Positions 48,826 through 56,560 of a stretch of DNA of 64,000 nt are shown here, piece by piece. The translations under genes and the position numbers were made by a program. This DNA is from Citrobacter sp. Its GTDB lineage: Bacteria > Pseudomonadota > Gammaproteobacteria > Enterobacterales > Enterobacteriaceae. The stretch lies in contig DXKH01000045.1 of the NCBI GenBank assembly GCA_019415335.1, positions 62,001 to 126,000 of the forward strand. Direction: 5' to 3'. Under the pieces are notes generated by a model. It was not told where the DNA came from and made no database searches. It saw nothing but the letters and a program-made list of their open reading frames with translations. The first letter of the stretch is position 1; every line of letters begins with the position of its first letter.

Positions 48826-49977
48826 ATGGACTTTTCTTTAACTGAAGAGCAAGAGCTGCTGCTTGCCAGTATTCGGGAACTGATCACCAGCAATTTTCCG
48901 GAAGAGTATTTCCGCACCTGCGATCAGACGGCGACCTACCCCCGGGAGTTTATGCGTGCGCTGGCGGACAACGGGATTTCCATGCTGGGCGTACCGGAAG
49001 AGTTCGGCGGCATTCCGGCAGACTACGTGACGCAAATGCTGGCCCTGATGGAAGTGTCAAAATGCGGTGCCCCGGCTTTTTTGATCACCAACGGTCAGTG
49101 TATTCACAGCATGCGCCGTTTCGGCTCGCCAGAACAACTGCGGAAAACGGCGGAAAGCACGCTGGAGACCGGCGATCCGGCCTATGCCCTGGCATTAACG
49201 GAACCGGGTGCGGGTTCAGATAACAACAGCGCCACCACCAGCTACACGCGCAAAGATGGCAAAGTTTATCTGAATGGTCAGAAGACGTTTATTACCGGCG
49301 CCAAAGAGTACCCGTACATGCTGGTGCTGGCGCGCGATCCGGAGCCGAAAGATCCGAAGAAAGCCTTTACTCTCTGGTGGGTGGAGTCCAACAAGCCAGG
49401 GATCAAAATCAACCCGCTGCACAAAATCGGCTGGCATATGCTCAGCACTTGTGAAGTCTATCTCGATAACGTTGAGGTGGATGAAAGCGACATGGTGGGC
49501 GAAGAAGGCATGGGCTTTCTCAACGTGATGTACAACTTCGAGATGGAACGTCTGATCAACGCCGCGCGCAGTACCGGCTTCGCCGAATGCGCCTTTGAGG
49601 ATGCCGCACGTTATGCCAACCAGCGCATTGCGTTTGGCAAGCCGATTGGACACAACCAGATGATCCAGGAAAAACTGGCGCTGATGGCAATCAAAGTCGA
49701 CAACATGCGCAATATGGTGCTGAAGGTGGCGTGGCAGGCCGATCGGGAGCAGTCACTGCGTACCAGCGCCGCGCTGGCGAAACTGTACTGCGCCCGTACC
49801 GCGATGGAAGTGATTGACGATGCGATTCAGATTATGGGCGGGCTGGGCTATACCGACGAAGCGCGTGTCTCGCGATTCTGGCGCGATGTCCGTTGTGAAC
49901 GGATTGGTGGCGGGACGGATGAGATCATGATTTATGTCGCAGGCCGGCAGATCCTGAAGGATTATCAGAACAAGTAA
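48826..49977 (+). CDS. ydiO: YdiO, acyl-CoA dehydrogenase of the CaiA type
   Basis: 383 residues from the ATG at 48826, just after AAGGAG; the neighbouring ATG at 48823 would add one residue. It is a full acyl-CoA dehydrogenase: A-L-A-L-T-E-P-G-A-G-S-D and F-I-T-G-A-K-E for FAD binding, and G-G-G-T-D-E-I-M carrying the likely catalytic glutamate. It is close to CaiA, which reduces crotonobetainyl-CoA using ETF. Since the ETF genes ydiQR lie nearby, YdiO probably works as an enoyl-CoA reductase or dehydrogenase on a special acyl-CoA. Substrate unknown. Confidence 0.92.
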   Translation: MDFSLTEEQELLLASIRELITSNFPEEYFRTCDQTATYPREFMRALADNGISMLGVPEEFGGIPADYVTQMLALMEVSKCGAPAFLITNGQCIHSMRRFGSPEQLRKTAESTLETGDPAYALALTEPGAGSDNNSATTSYTRKDGKVYLNGQKTFITGAKEYPYMLVLARDPEPKDPKKAFTLWWVESNKPGIKINPLHKIGWHMLSTCEVYLDNVEVDESDMVGEEGMGFLNVMYNFEMERLINAARSTGFAECAFEDAARYANQRIAFGKPIGHNQMIQEKLALMAIKVDNMRNMVLKVAWQADREQSLRTSAALAKLYCARTAMEVIDDAIQIMGGLGYTDEARVSRFWRDVRCERIGGGTDEIMIYVAGRQILKDYQNK

Positions 49978-49981
49978 GCGG

Positions 49982-50016
49982 CAGGCCGGATACGGTGCTT
50001 GCACCGCTATCCGGCA
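49982..50016. repeat. Single REP element between ydiO and ydiP
   Basis: GGCCGGATACGGTGC pairs with GCACCGCTATCCGGC, in the gap between convergent ydiO and ydiP. Confidence 0.75.
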
Positions 50017-50048
50017 ATTCATGCGCTTATCGATGATGAAACCAAAAC

Positions 50049-50939
50049 TCAGGCATCGGACAACAGACAGGCCTGCTCTGCCAGGCTGTTTTTAAACTGT
50101 TTACGATAATCGCCTGGCGAACAGCCGACGTGGCGCAAAAACAGCTTCGCGAAGTGGTCGACATTCTCATATCCGACGCGCCAGGAAATTTCAGCCTGTG
50201 AATAATCGGTATTGGTTAACGCAAATTTCGCCTCGGTCATCCGCCGCTGAATCACATAATTGATCGGTGAAATATGGTATTCGCGGGTAAATTCGTGACA
50301 AATATAGCTGACGCTGGCGCGAAATTTTTTTGATAACTGCTCAAGCGTAATTTTCTCCCGATAATTATTATTGAGATAAACCAGAATATCTTTAATCAGA
50401 ACATCTTTTTTAATGTGCCCCTGTTCCGAGCGATACGCATTTTTAAAGTTCTCAAAGAAGAGCACCGTCAACGCGTAAGCAAAAGCATCACAGACGGACG
50501 ACGTCAGTCCATTTTTACTTTGCGGCAGCATCGCGCCGAGCTCATTAAAAATACTTTTGATCACCTCTTTTCCCTGACCGACGGCGACCACCGGACAGGA
50601 ATGTAATTGCAGCAGTTGGTTTTCCTCCCAGCCCTGAAAGCGAAAGCCATACAGTGCGCAGGTGTAGGTGGTGGCAGGCGCGTTGACATCCGATGTCACC
50701 GCATGTAGCCGTCCCCGTTCCACCACCACGATGTCATCCTCGTGAGCCACATAAAGTGAAGAGTCGATAATTAATCGGACAATGCCTTTTTTAACGTAAA
50801 TCAGCTCTGTCTCATTATCATGAACATGATGACCGGACTCCCAGCGGGGATCATCACTAATGACAAATCGGGATAATCGCGGGGTCTTGCCCTGGTCAAA
50901 AAGGCTTTCCATGGCATTATCAAAGCAGCGTTGATACAT
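50049..50939 (-). CDS. ydiP: YdiP, AraC-family transcriptional regulator
   Basis: 296 residues from the ATG at 50937-50939 (M-Y-Q-R-C-F-D-N-A), slightly shorter than E. coli YdiP at the C-terminus. The N-terminal part is a cupin ligand-binding domain (G-H-H-V-H-D-N-E-T-E-L-I-Y). The C-terminal about 100 residues form the double helix-turn-helix (I-T-L-E-Q-L-S-K-K-F-R-A-S and Q-A-E-I-S-W-R-V-G-Y-E-N-V). It is divergent from ydiQ and placed between the two halves of the cluster, so it is the obvious candidate to bind the shared element before ydiN and ydiQ. Confidence 0.92.
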   Translation of the reverse strand: MYQRCFDNAMESLFDQGKTPRLSRFVISDDPRWESGHHVHDNETELIYVKKGIVRLIIDSSLYVAHEDDIVVVERGRLHAVTSDVNAPATTYTCALYGFRFQGWEENQLLQLHSCPVVAVGQGKEVIKSIFNELGAMLPQSKNGLTSSVCDAFAYALTVLFFENFKNAYRSEQGHIKKDVLIKDILVYLNNNYREKITLEQLSKKFRASVSYICHEFTREYHISPINYVIQRRMTEAKFALTNTDYSQAEISWRVGYENVDHFAKLFLRHVGCSPGDYRKQFKNSLAEQACLLSDA

Positions 50940-51129
50940 GACAACCTCCACAAGCAGAAATTCATCCTGAACAATATAATAAGGATAAAATAAAGCGAGT
51001 ACGGCGGTTATACAACTCTATTTAGTAAGGACAAAACAAGATTATTTCTCTTACCTGCAAGATAATACGTTTGATTTTCTCAAATGATTTTCTGTTCATT
51101 TCTTTTGCATCAGCGATCCCACTTTTTTT

Positions 51130-51152
51130 GCAAGATACCTGGTAACGAAAAC
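51130..51152. promoter_or_regulatory. Shared 23-nt element upstream of ydiQ
   Basis: It contains TACCTGGTAACGAAAAC (51136-51152), the second copy of the element seen before ydiN, with one mismatch over 23 nt. A similar T-rich run (ACTTTTTTT) precedes it. It lies 115 nt before ydiQ, within the 328-nt divergent ydiP-ydiQ region, where no other gene is seen. Confidence 0.65.
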
Positions 51153-51267
51153 AGATTGCTCCGTCGATAAAAAGCCACTGTCTGTCGCACACTATTTCCA
51201 GTCAATTTTTACTTTCCGCCGGGGTGGCCTGACCGTCACCGTCGGTATGCGACTCACAGGAGATGCC

Positions 51268-52035
51268 ATGAAAATAATAACCTGCTTTAAGCTGGTGCCT
51301 GAAGAACAGGACATTGTTGTTACACCCGAGCAAGCGCTCAGCTTTGACAATGCAGACACCAAAATTAGCCAGTTCGACCTCAACGCTATTGAGGCCGCAA
51401 CACAGTTGGCCACCGAAGCAGAGGATGAGATCGCTGCGCTGACGGTGGGCGGTTCATTATTGCAGAACTCGAAAGTGCGTAAGGATGTGCTCTCCCGTGG
51501 GCCGCACGCGCTCTACCTGATGCAAGATGCGCAACTGGAACACGCCCTGCCAAAAGAGACCGCGCAGGCCATTGCCGCCACAGTGGAAAAAATCGGCTTC
51601 GATCTGATCCTGTTTGGCGAAGGTTCCGGCGACCTTTATGCACAGCAAGTTGGCCTGCTGGTCGGTGAGATCCTGCAACTGCCGACGATTAACGCCGTCA
51701 GCAGCCTCCAGCGTCAGGGCGATAAGCTGCTTGTGGAGCGTACGCTGGAAGAGGACGTTGAGGTGATAGCGCTGTCACTTCCGGCCGTTATCTGTGTGAC
51801 ATCAGATATTAACGCCCCACGCATCCCCTCCATGAAAGCCATTCTTGGCGCCGGGAAAAAGCCGGTGCATACGTGGCAGGCAAGCGACATCGGCTGGAGC
51901 CGGGGCGCACCGCGTGCAGAACTGGTTGCCATTACCGTACCACCACAAACGGCGCGTAAACACATCATTCTGGATAACGATTCGCCGGAAGCCATCGCCG
52001 AACTGGCTGAACACCTGAAAAAAGCCCTGAACTGA
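51268..52035 (+). CDS. ydiQ: YdiQ, ETF beta-type subunit (FixA-like)
   Basis: 255 residues from the ATG at 51268 (M-K-I-I-T-C-F-K-L-V-P), preceded by AGGAGATGCC; an ATG at 51247 is less likely. It is a FixA/ETF-beta fold with F-D-L-N-A-I-E-A-A and the A-L-T-V-G-G strand. It pairs with YdiR to form an electron-transfer flavoprotein that shuttles electrons between YdiO and the YdiST quinone oxidoreductase. First gene of ydiQRST-fadK. Confidence 0.93.
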   Translation: MKIITCFKLVPEEQDIVVTPEQALSFDNADTKISQFDLNAIEAATQLATEAEDEIAALTVGGSLLQNSKVRKDVLSRGPHALYLMQDAQLEHALPKETAQAIAATVEKIGFDLILFGEGSGDLYAQQVGLLVGEILQLPTINAVSSLQRQGDKLLVERTLEEDVEVIALSLPAVICVTSDINAPRIPSMKAILGAGKKPVHTWQASDIGWSRGAPRAELVAITVPPQTARKHIILDNDSPEAIAELAEHLKKALN

Positions 52036-52055
52036 GCCCAACGGAGAACACAATC

Positions 52056-52991
52056 ATGAGTCAATTAACCCACGTCTGGGTATTTAGCGATAACGTTGAA
52101 CGCTACGCAGAGCTGATGGCTGGCGCACGTCAGTGGGGTCAGCAGGTCTATGCCATTGTTCAGGGTTCTGAGCAGGCAGCGCATGTTAAGCCCCTCGGCG
52201 CTGACGGCATCATCGTACTGGATAAAACCTCCGACCTGCAGCGAATTGAAAACTACGCCGAAACGCTGGCCGCGCCGATCCGGGAAAAAGGCGACGGTCT
52301 GCTGCTGATGGCAGCAACCAAACGCTGCAAAGCGCTGGGCGCGCGTCTGAGTATTCAACTGGATGCGGCCATGGTGAACGATGCGACGGCGGTAAGCGTG
52401 GAAGAGAACGCGCTGTTTGCCGAGCATCGTATGTATGGCGGCCTGGCGTTTGGTAAAGAAAAACTGAACAGCCCGCTGGTCATTATCACCCTCGCGCCTG
52501 GCGTACTGGAGCCGATCGCGGCGGATCCCGCGTATGACTGCCCGGTGGTTACCGCTGAATGGGTGGCCCCGCGCCAGGAGATCCTGTGTCAGGAACGCCG
52601 CGCCAAATCGCTCAGCAGCGTTGATTTGAGCAAAGCAAAACGCGTGGTGGGTGTGGGTCGCGGTCTGGCGGCGCAGGACGACCTGAACATGGTGCGCGAA
52701 CTGGCCGCCGTACTCGGCGCGGAAGTGGGCTGTTCACGCCCTATCGCCGAAGGGGAAAACTGGATGGAGCGCGAGCGCTATATCGGCGTTTCCGGCGTGC
52801 TGCTGAAATCCGAACTGTATCTGACGCTGGGTATTTCCGGACAGATCCAGCATATGGTTGGTGGTAACGGCGCCAAAGTGATTGTCGCCGTGAACAAAGA
52901 TAAAAACGCGCCAATCTTCAACTATGCCGATTACGGACTGGTGGGCGACATCTACAAAGTGGTCCCTGCCCTGATCGCGCAGTTGCGCTGA
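52056..52991 (+). CDS. ydiR: YdiR, ETF alpha-type subunit (FixB-like)
   Basis: 311 residues. The C-terminal FAD-binding domain has the ETF-alpha signature (V-V-G-V-G-R-G-L, L-G-A-E-V-G-C-S-R-P-I, L-G-I-S-G-Q-I-Q-H, and N-K-D-K-N-A-P-I-F). It lies 20 nt after ydiQ and 56 nt before ydiS. Confidence 0.94.
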   Translation: MSQLTHVWVFSDNVERYAELMAGARQWGQQVYAIVQGSEQAAHVKPLGADGIIVLDKTSDLQRIENYAETLAAPIREKGDGLLLMAATKRCKALGARLSIQLDAAMVNDATAVSVEENALFAEHRMYGGLAFGKEKLNSPLVIITLAPGVLEPIAADPAYDCPVVTAEWVAPRQEILCQERRAKSLSSVDLSKAKRVVGVGRGLAAQDDLNMVRELAAVLGAEVGCSRPIAEGENWMERERYIGVSGVLLKSELYLTLGISGQIQHMVGGNGAKVIVAVNKDKNAPIFNYADYGLVGDIYKVVPALIAQLR

Positions 52992-53047
52992 CTCTTACCT
53001 TGACCCACATCTCCCGCTGCGCAAACGGCGGGAAGGGAGCTTTTAGC

Positions 53048-54337
53048 ATGTCGGATGAAAAATTTGATGCCATCGTCGTCGGTGCTGGCGTAGCGGGAAC
53101 GGTGGCGGCGTACATCATGGCAAAAGCCGGACTCGATGTTCTGGTCATCGAGCGCGGCAACAGCGCGGGCAGTAAAAATATGACCGGGGGTCGCCTCTAC
53201 GCTCATGTGATTGAGCGCATTATGCCCGGATTTGGCGAGAAGGCGCCCGTTGAACGCAAAGTCACCCGCGAGAAAATCTCGTTTATGACGGAAGAAAGCG
53301 CAATCACTCTGGATTACCATCGCGAACAGCCGGATGTCCCGGCTCAGGCATCGTACAGCGTGTTGCGCAACCGCCTCGATCCGTGGTTGATGGAGCAAGC
53401 CGAAGAGGCTGGTGCGCAGTTTATCCCCGGCGTGCGCGTGGACGCGCTGATTCGTGAAGGCCACCAGGTGACAGGCGTACAGGCCGGTGACGATATTCTC
53501 GAAGCCAACGTGGTGATCCTCGCCGATGGCGTCAATTCAATGCTGGGTCGTTCGCTGGGAATGGTCCCTGCCTCGTCGGCGCACCATTACGCCGTGGGTG
53601 TGAAAGAGCTGATTGGCCTCTCCCCGGAGCAAATCAACGACCGCTTTAACCTGTACGGAAATGAAGGCGCGGCCTGGCTGTTCGCCGGTTCACCGTCTAA
53701 CGGCCTGATGGGCGGCGGGTTCCTCTATACCAATCGTGACTCCGTTTCCCTCGGTCTGGTATGCGGACTGGGCGACATGGCCCATGCGCAGAAAAGCGTA
53801 CCGCAGATGCTGGAAGATTTTAAACAGCACCCTGCCGTTCGTCCGTTGATTCAGGGCGGCAAATTGCTGGAGTACTCGGCGCATATGGTGCCGGAAGGCG
53901 GGCTGGCGATGGTGCCGGAACTGGTGGGCGACGGTGTGATGATTGTCGGTGACGCGGCGGGATTTTGTCTGAACCTCGGTTTTACGGTGCGCGGAATGGA
54001 TTTAGCCATCGCCTCTGCCGAAGCGGCGGCACACGCCGCGATAGTGGCCAAAGAGCGCAAGGACTTCTCTGCCCGCACGCTGGCGGAATACAAAAGCGAG
54101 CTGGAGAAAGGGTGCGTTATGCGTGATATGCAGCATTTCCACAAGATCCCGGCGCTGATGGAGAATCCGCGCTTGTTCACCCAGTACCCGCGAATGGTGG
54201 CAGACATCATGAATGACATGTTCACCATTGATGGCAGCCCGAATCAGCCGATGCGCAAAATGATCCTGTCGCATGCAAAACAGGTCGGGCTGATGAATCT
54301 GTTGAAAGATGGCATTAAGGGAGTCACCGCACTATGA
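53048..54337 (+). CDS. ydiS: YdiS, ETF:quinone oxidoreductase (FixC-like)
   Basis: 429 residues from the ATG at 53048, the E. coli length, preceded by GGGAGC; an ATG at 53000 has no support. The FAD motif is V-V-G-A-G-V-A-G (about 10-17), with the later G-D-A-A-G-F-C-L. It belongs to the FixC/ETF-QO family and would exchange electrons between the YdiQR flavoprotein and the membrane quinone pool together with YdiT. Confidence 0.94.
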   Translation: MSDEKFDAIVVGAGVAGTVAAYIMAKAGLDVLVIERGNSAGSKNMTGGRLYAHVIERIMPGFGEKAPVERKVTREKISFMTEESAITLDYHREQPDVPAQASYSVLRNRLDPWLMEQAEEAGAQFIPGVRVDALIREGHQVTGVQAGDDILEANVVILADGVNSMLGRSLGMVPASSAHHYAVGVKELIGLSPEQINDRFNLYGNEGAAWLFAGSPSNGLMGGGFLYTNRDSVSLGLVCGLGDMAHAQKSVPQMLEDFKQHPAVRPLIQGGKLLEYSAHMVPEGGLAMVPELVGDGVMIVGDAAGFCLNLGFTVRGMDLAIASAEAAAHAAIVAKERKDFSARTLAEYKSELEKGCVMRDMQHFHKIPALMENPRLFTQYPRMVADIMNDMFTIDGSPNQPMRKMILSHAKQVGLMNLLKDGIKGVTAL

Positions 54338-54627
54338 GCCAGGAAAAGCACGTTAACGTCGACGTCAAACTTGGCGTCAATAAATTCCATGTCGATGAAG
54401 GCCATCCGCACATCATTCTGGCGGCGAACCCGGACAGCAAAGAGTTTCAAAAATTGCTGAACGCCTGCCCCGCCGGACTCTATAAGCAGGATGAGGCAGG
54501 TGCGATTCACTTTGATTCCGCAGGCTGTCTGGAGTGCGGAACCTGCCGGGTGCTATGTGGTGAGACGATCCTCGAAAAATGGGAGTACCCCGCAGGCACG
54601 TTTGGCGTGGATTTCCGCTACGGCTGA
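54334..54627 (+). CDS. ydiT: YdiT, ferredoxin-like partner of YdiS (FixX-like)
   Basis: 97 residues, overlapping ydiS by 4 nt. The cluster ligands are in C-L-E-C-G-T-C-R-V-L-C with an earlier cysteine in N-A-C-P-A, a [4Fe-4S] pattern as in FixX. It supplies the iron-sulfur domain of the ETF:quinone oxidoreductase. Confidence 0.94.
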   Translation: MSQEKHVNVDVKLGVNKFHVDEGHPHIILAANPDSKEFQKLLNACPAGLYKQDEAGAIHFDSAGCLECGTCRVLCGETILEKWEYPAGTFGVDFRYG

Positions 54628-54722
54628 TACGACGGATGGACACAACTGCCGGAGAGTGACGCATGGCGTCTTATCCGGCCTGCAATCCCCTCACTACCCA
54701 CTTGATTGACCGGGAACCTCCG

Positions 54723-56351
54723 ATGAGTGTCACATTAACGTTTGACGCCGGGCGACGGGATGCCTACCGCACGCTTGGCTTTTGGGGCGATGCCTCGCTG
54801 GGAGACTACTGGCAACATACCGCGCGCAGCGTGCCAGACAAAATCGCCGTCGTGGATAACCACGGTAGCGCATTCACCTACGCCGCCCTCGACCATGCGG
54901 CAAGCTGTCTTGCGAGCTGGATGTTGGCGAACGGCATTCAGCCCGGCGACCGCGTCGCGTTTCAGCTTCCCGGCTGGTGCGAATTTACCGTTATCTATCT
55001 CGCCTGTCTGAAAACCGGCGCGGTATCCGTTCCCCTGCTGCCCGCCTGGCGCGAAGCCGAGCTGGTGTGGGTGCTGAACAAGTGTCAGGCAAAACTGTTT
55101 TTCGCCCCAACCGTGTTTAAACAGACGCGCCCGGTCGATTTGATCTTGCCCCTGCAAAACCAGTTGCCGCATCTGCAACACATTATCGGCGTCGATAAAC
55201 TGGCACCGGCGACAACCTCGCTCGCCCTCAGCCAGATCGTTGCGGACAACGCGCCGCTTACTCGTCACATTCAGGTTCACGGCGACGAACTGGCCGCCGT
55301 GCTGTTTACCTCCGGCACCGAGGGACTACCTAAAGGCGTCATGCTCAGCCACAACAATATTCTCGCCAGCGAGCGGGCCTACTGCGCGCGTCTGAATCTG
55401 ACCTGGCTGGACGTCTTTTTGATGCCGGCGCCGCTGGGACACGCCACCGGCTTTTTACACGGCGTGACGGCACCGTTTCTGATCGGCGCACGCAGCGTGC
55501 TGCTGGATATTTTTACCCCTACGGCCTGCCTTGATCTGCTGGAACAACAGCGCTGTACCTGCGTCTTAGGGGCGACGCCGTTTGTGTACGATTTGCTCTG
55601 TACCGTGGAGCAACAGCCTGCCGATCTCTCTTCGCTACGCTTCTTTTTGTGCGGCGGTACGACCATTCCGAAGCGCATTGCCCGCGACTGCCAGCAGCGC
55701 GGCATTAAGCTGCTCAGCGTCTATGGCTCGACGGAAAGCTCGCCGCATGCGGTGGTCAATCTCGACGATCCACTCTCCCTCATGATGAATACCGACGGCT
55801 ATGCGGCCGCGGGGGTGGAGATCAGGATTGTTGATGAAGCGCGTAACCCTGTGCCTCCGGGCGTTGAAGGTGAAGAGACATCGCGCGGGCCGAACGTGTT
55901 TATGGGCTATCTTGATGAGCCTGAGTTAACCGCCCGGGCGCTGGATAGCGAGGGCTGGTACTACAGTGGCGACCTCTGTCGGATGGACGAGGCGGGCTAC
56001 ATTAAGGTAACCGGACGCAAGAAAGATATTATCGTTCGGGGCGGTGAAAACATCAGCAGTCGCGAAGTGGAAGATATTCTGTTGCAACACCCCCGCATTC
56101 ACGATGCCTGCGTGGTTGCCATGCCGGACGAACGTTTAGGCGAGCGTTCCTGCGCCTACATCGTTTTGAAAGCGCCGCATCATTCACTGTCGCTGGAAGA
56201 AGTGGTTGCCTTCTTTAGCCGTAAACGCGTGGCAAAATATAAGTATCCGGAGCACATTGTGGTGGTTGAAAAGTTGCCCAGAACGGCATCCGGGAAGATC
56301 CAGAAGTTCCTGTTACGCCAGGATATCATTCAGCGGTTAGCGTCGGAATGA
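54723..56351 (+). CDS. fadK: FadK, acyl-CoA synthetase
   Basis: 542 residues from the ATG at 54723 (M-S-V-T-L-T-F-D-A). The frame extends to 54663, so the start is not certain. It is an ANL-family ligase: the ATP loop L-F-T-S-G-T-E-G-L-P-K-G, the Y-G-S-T-E motif, the hinge G-R-K-K-D-I-I-V-R-G-G-E, and the C-terminal lysine in S-G-K-I-Q-K. E. coli FadK is expressed anaerobically and prefers short to medium acids. It is likely the activating enzyme of the ydi cluster. It ends next to a BIME. Confidence 0.92.
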   Translation: MSVTLTFDAGRRDAYRTLGFWGDASLGDYWQHTARSVPDKIAVVDNHGSAFTYAALDHAASCLASWMLANGIQPGDRVAFQLPGWCEFTVIYLACLKTGAVSVPLLPAWREAELVWVLNKCQAKLFFAPTVFKQTRPVDLILPLQNQLPHLQHIIGVDKLAPATTSLALSQIVADNAPLTRHIQVHGDELAAVLFTSGTEGLPKGVMLSHNNILASERAYCARLNLTWLDVFLMPAPLGHATGFLHGVTAPFLIGARSVLLDIFTPTACLDLLEQQRCTCVLGATPFVYDLLCTVEQQPADLSSLRFFLCGGTTIPKRIARDCQQRGIKLLSVYGSTESSPHAVVNLDDPLSLMMNTDGYAAAGVEIRIVDEARNPVPPGVEGEETSRGPNVFMGYLDEPELTARALDSEGWYYSGDLCRMDEAGYIKVTGRKKDIIVRGGENISSREVEDILLQHPRIHDACVVAMPDERLGERSCAYIVLKAPHHSLSLEEVVAFFSRKRVAKYKYPEHIVVVEKLPRTASGKIQKFLLRQDIIQRLASE

Positions 56352-56363
56352 CGTGAGGTACAA

Positions 56364-56555
56364 ATTGCCGGATGACGGCGTACCGCCATCCGACCTACAG
56401 GGGCATCGCGGGTGTATGTATTGCCGGATGACGGCGTACCGCCTTATCCGGCCTACTGGGGCATCGCGGGTGTCTGTATTGCCGGATGACGGCGTATCGC
56501 CATCCGGCATACAGGGGAATCGCTGTAGGCCTGATAAGCGTAGCGCCATCAGGCA
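56364..56555. repeat. BIME of four REP units between fadK and ppsA
   Basis: Three tandem units starting ATTGCCGGATGACGGCGTA at 56364, 56420 and 56478 (periods 56 and 58 nt) are followed by a divergent fourth unit (56524-56555). The linker GGGGCATCGCGGGTGT is conserved between units. It sits between two convergent genes. Confidence 0.88.
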
Positions 56556-56560
56556 TTACC

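Noticed and set aside
51069..51084. TTTGATTTTCTCAAA upstream of ydiQ considered as an FNR site
   Set aside because: The spacing between TTGA and TCAA is five nt rather than the required six, and the outer bases do not fit.
56364..56555. Regularly spaced repeats considered as a CRISPR array
   Set aside because: The repeated units are palindromic REP elements, the intervals are themselves conserved rather than unique, and no cas genes are present.
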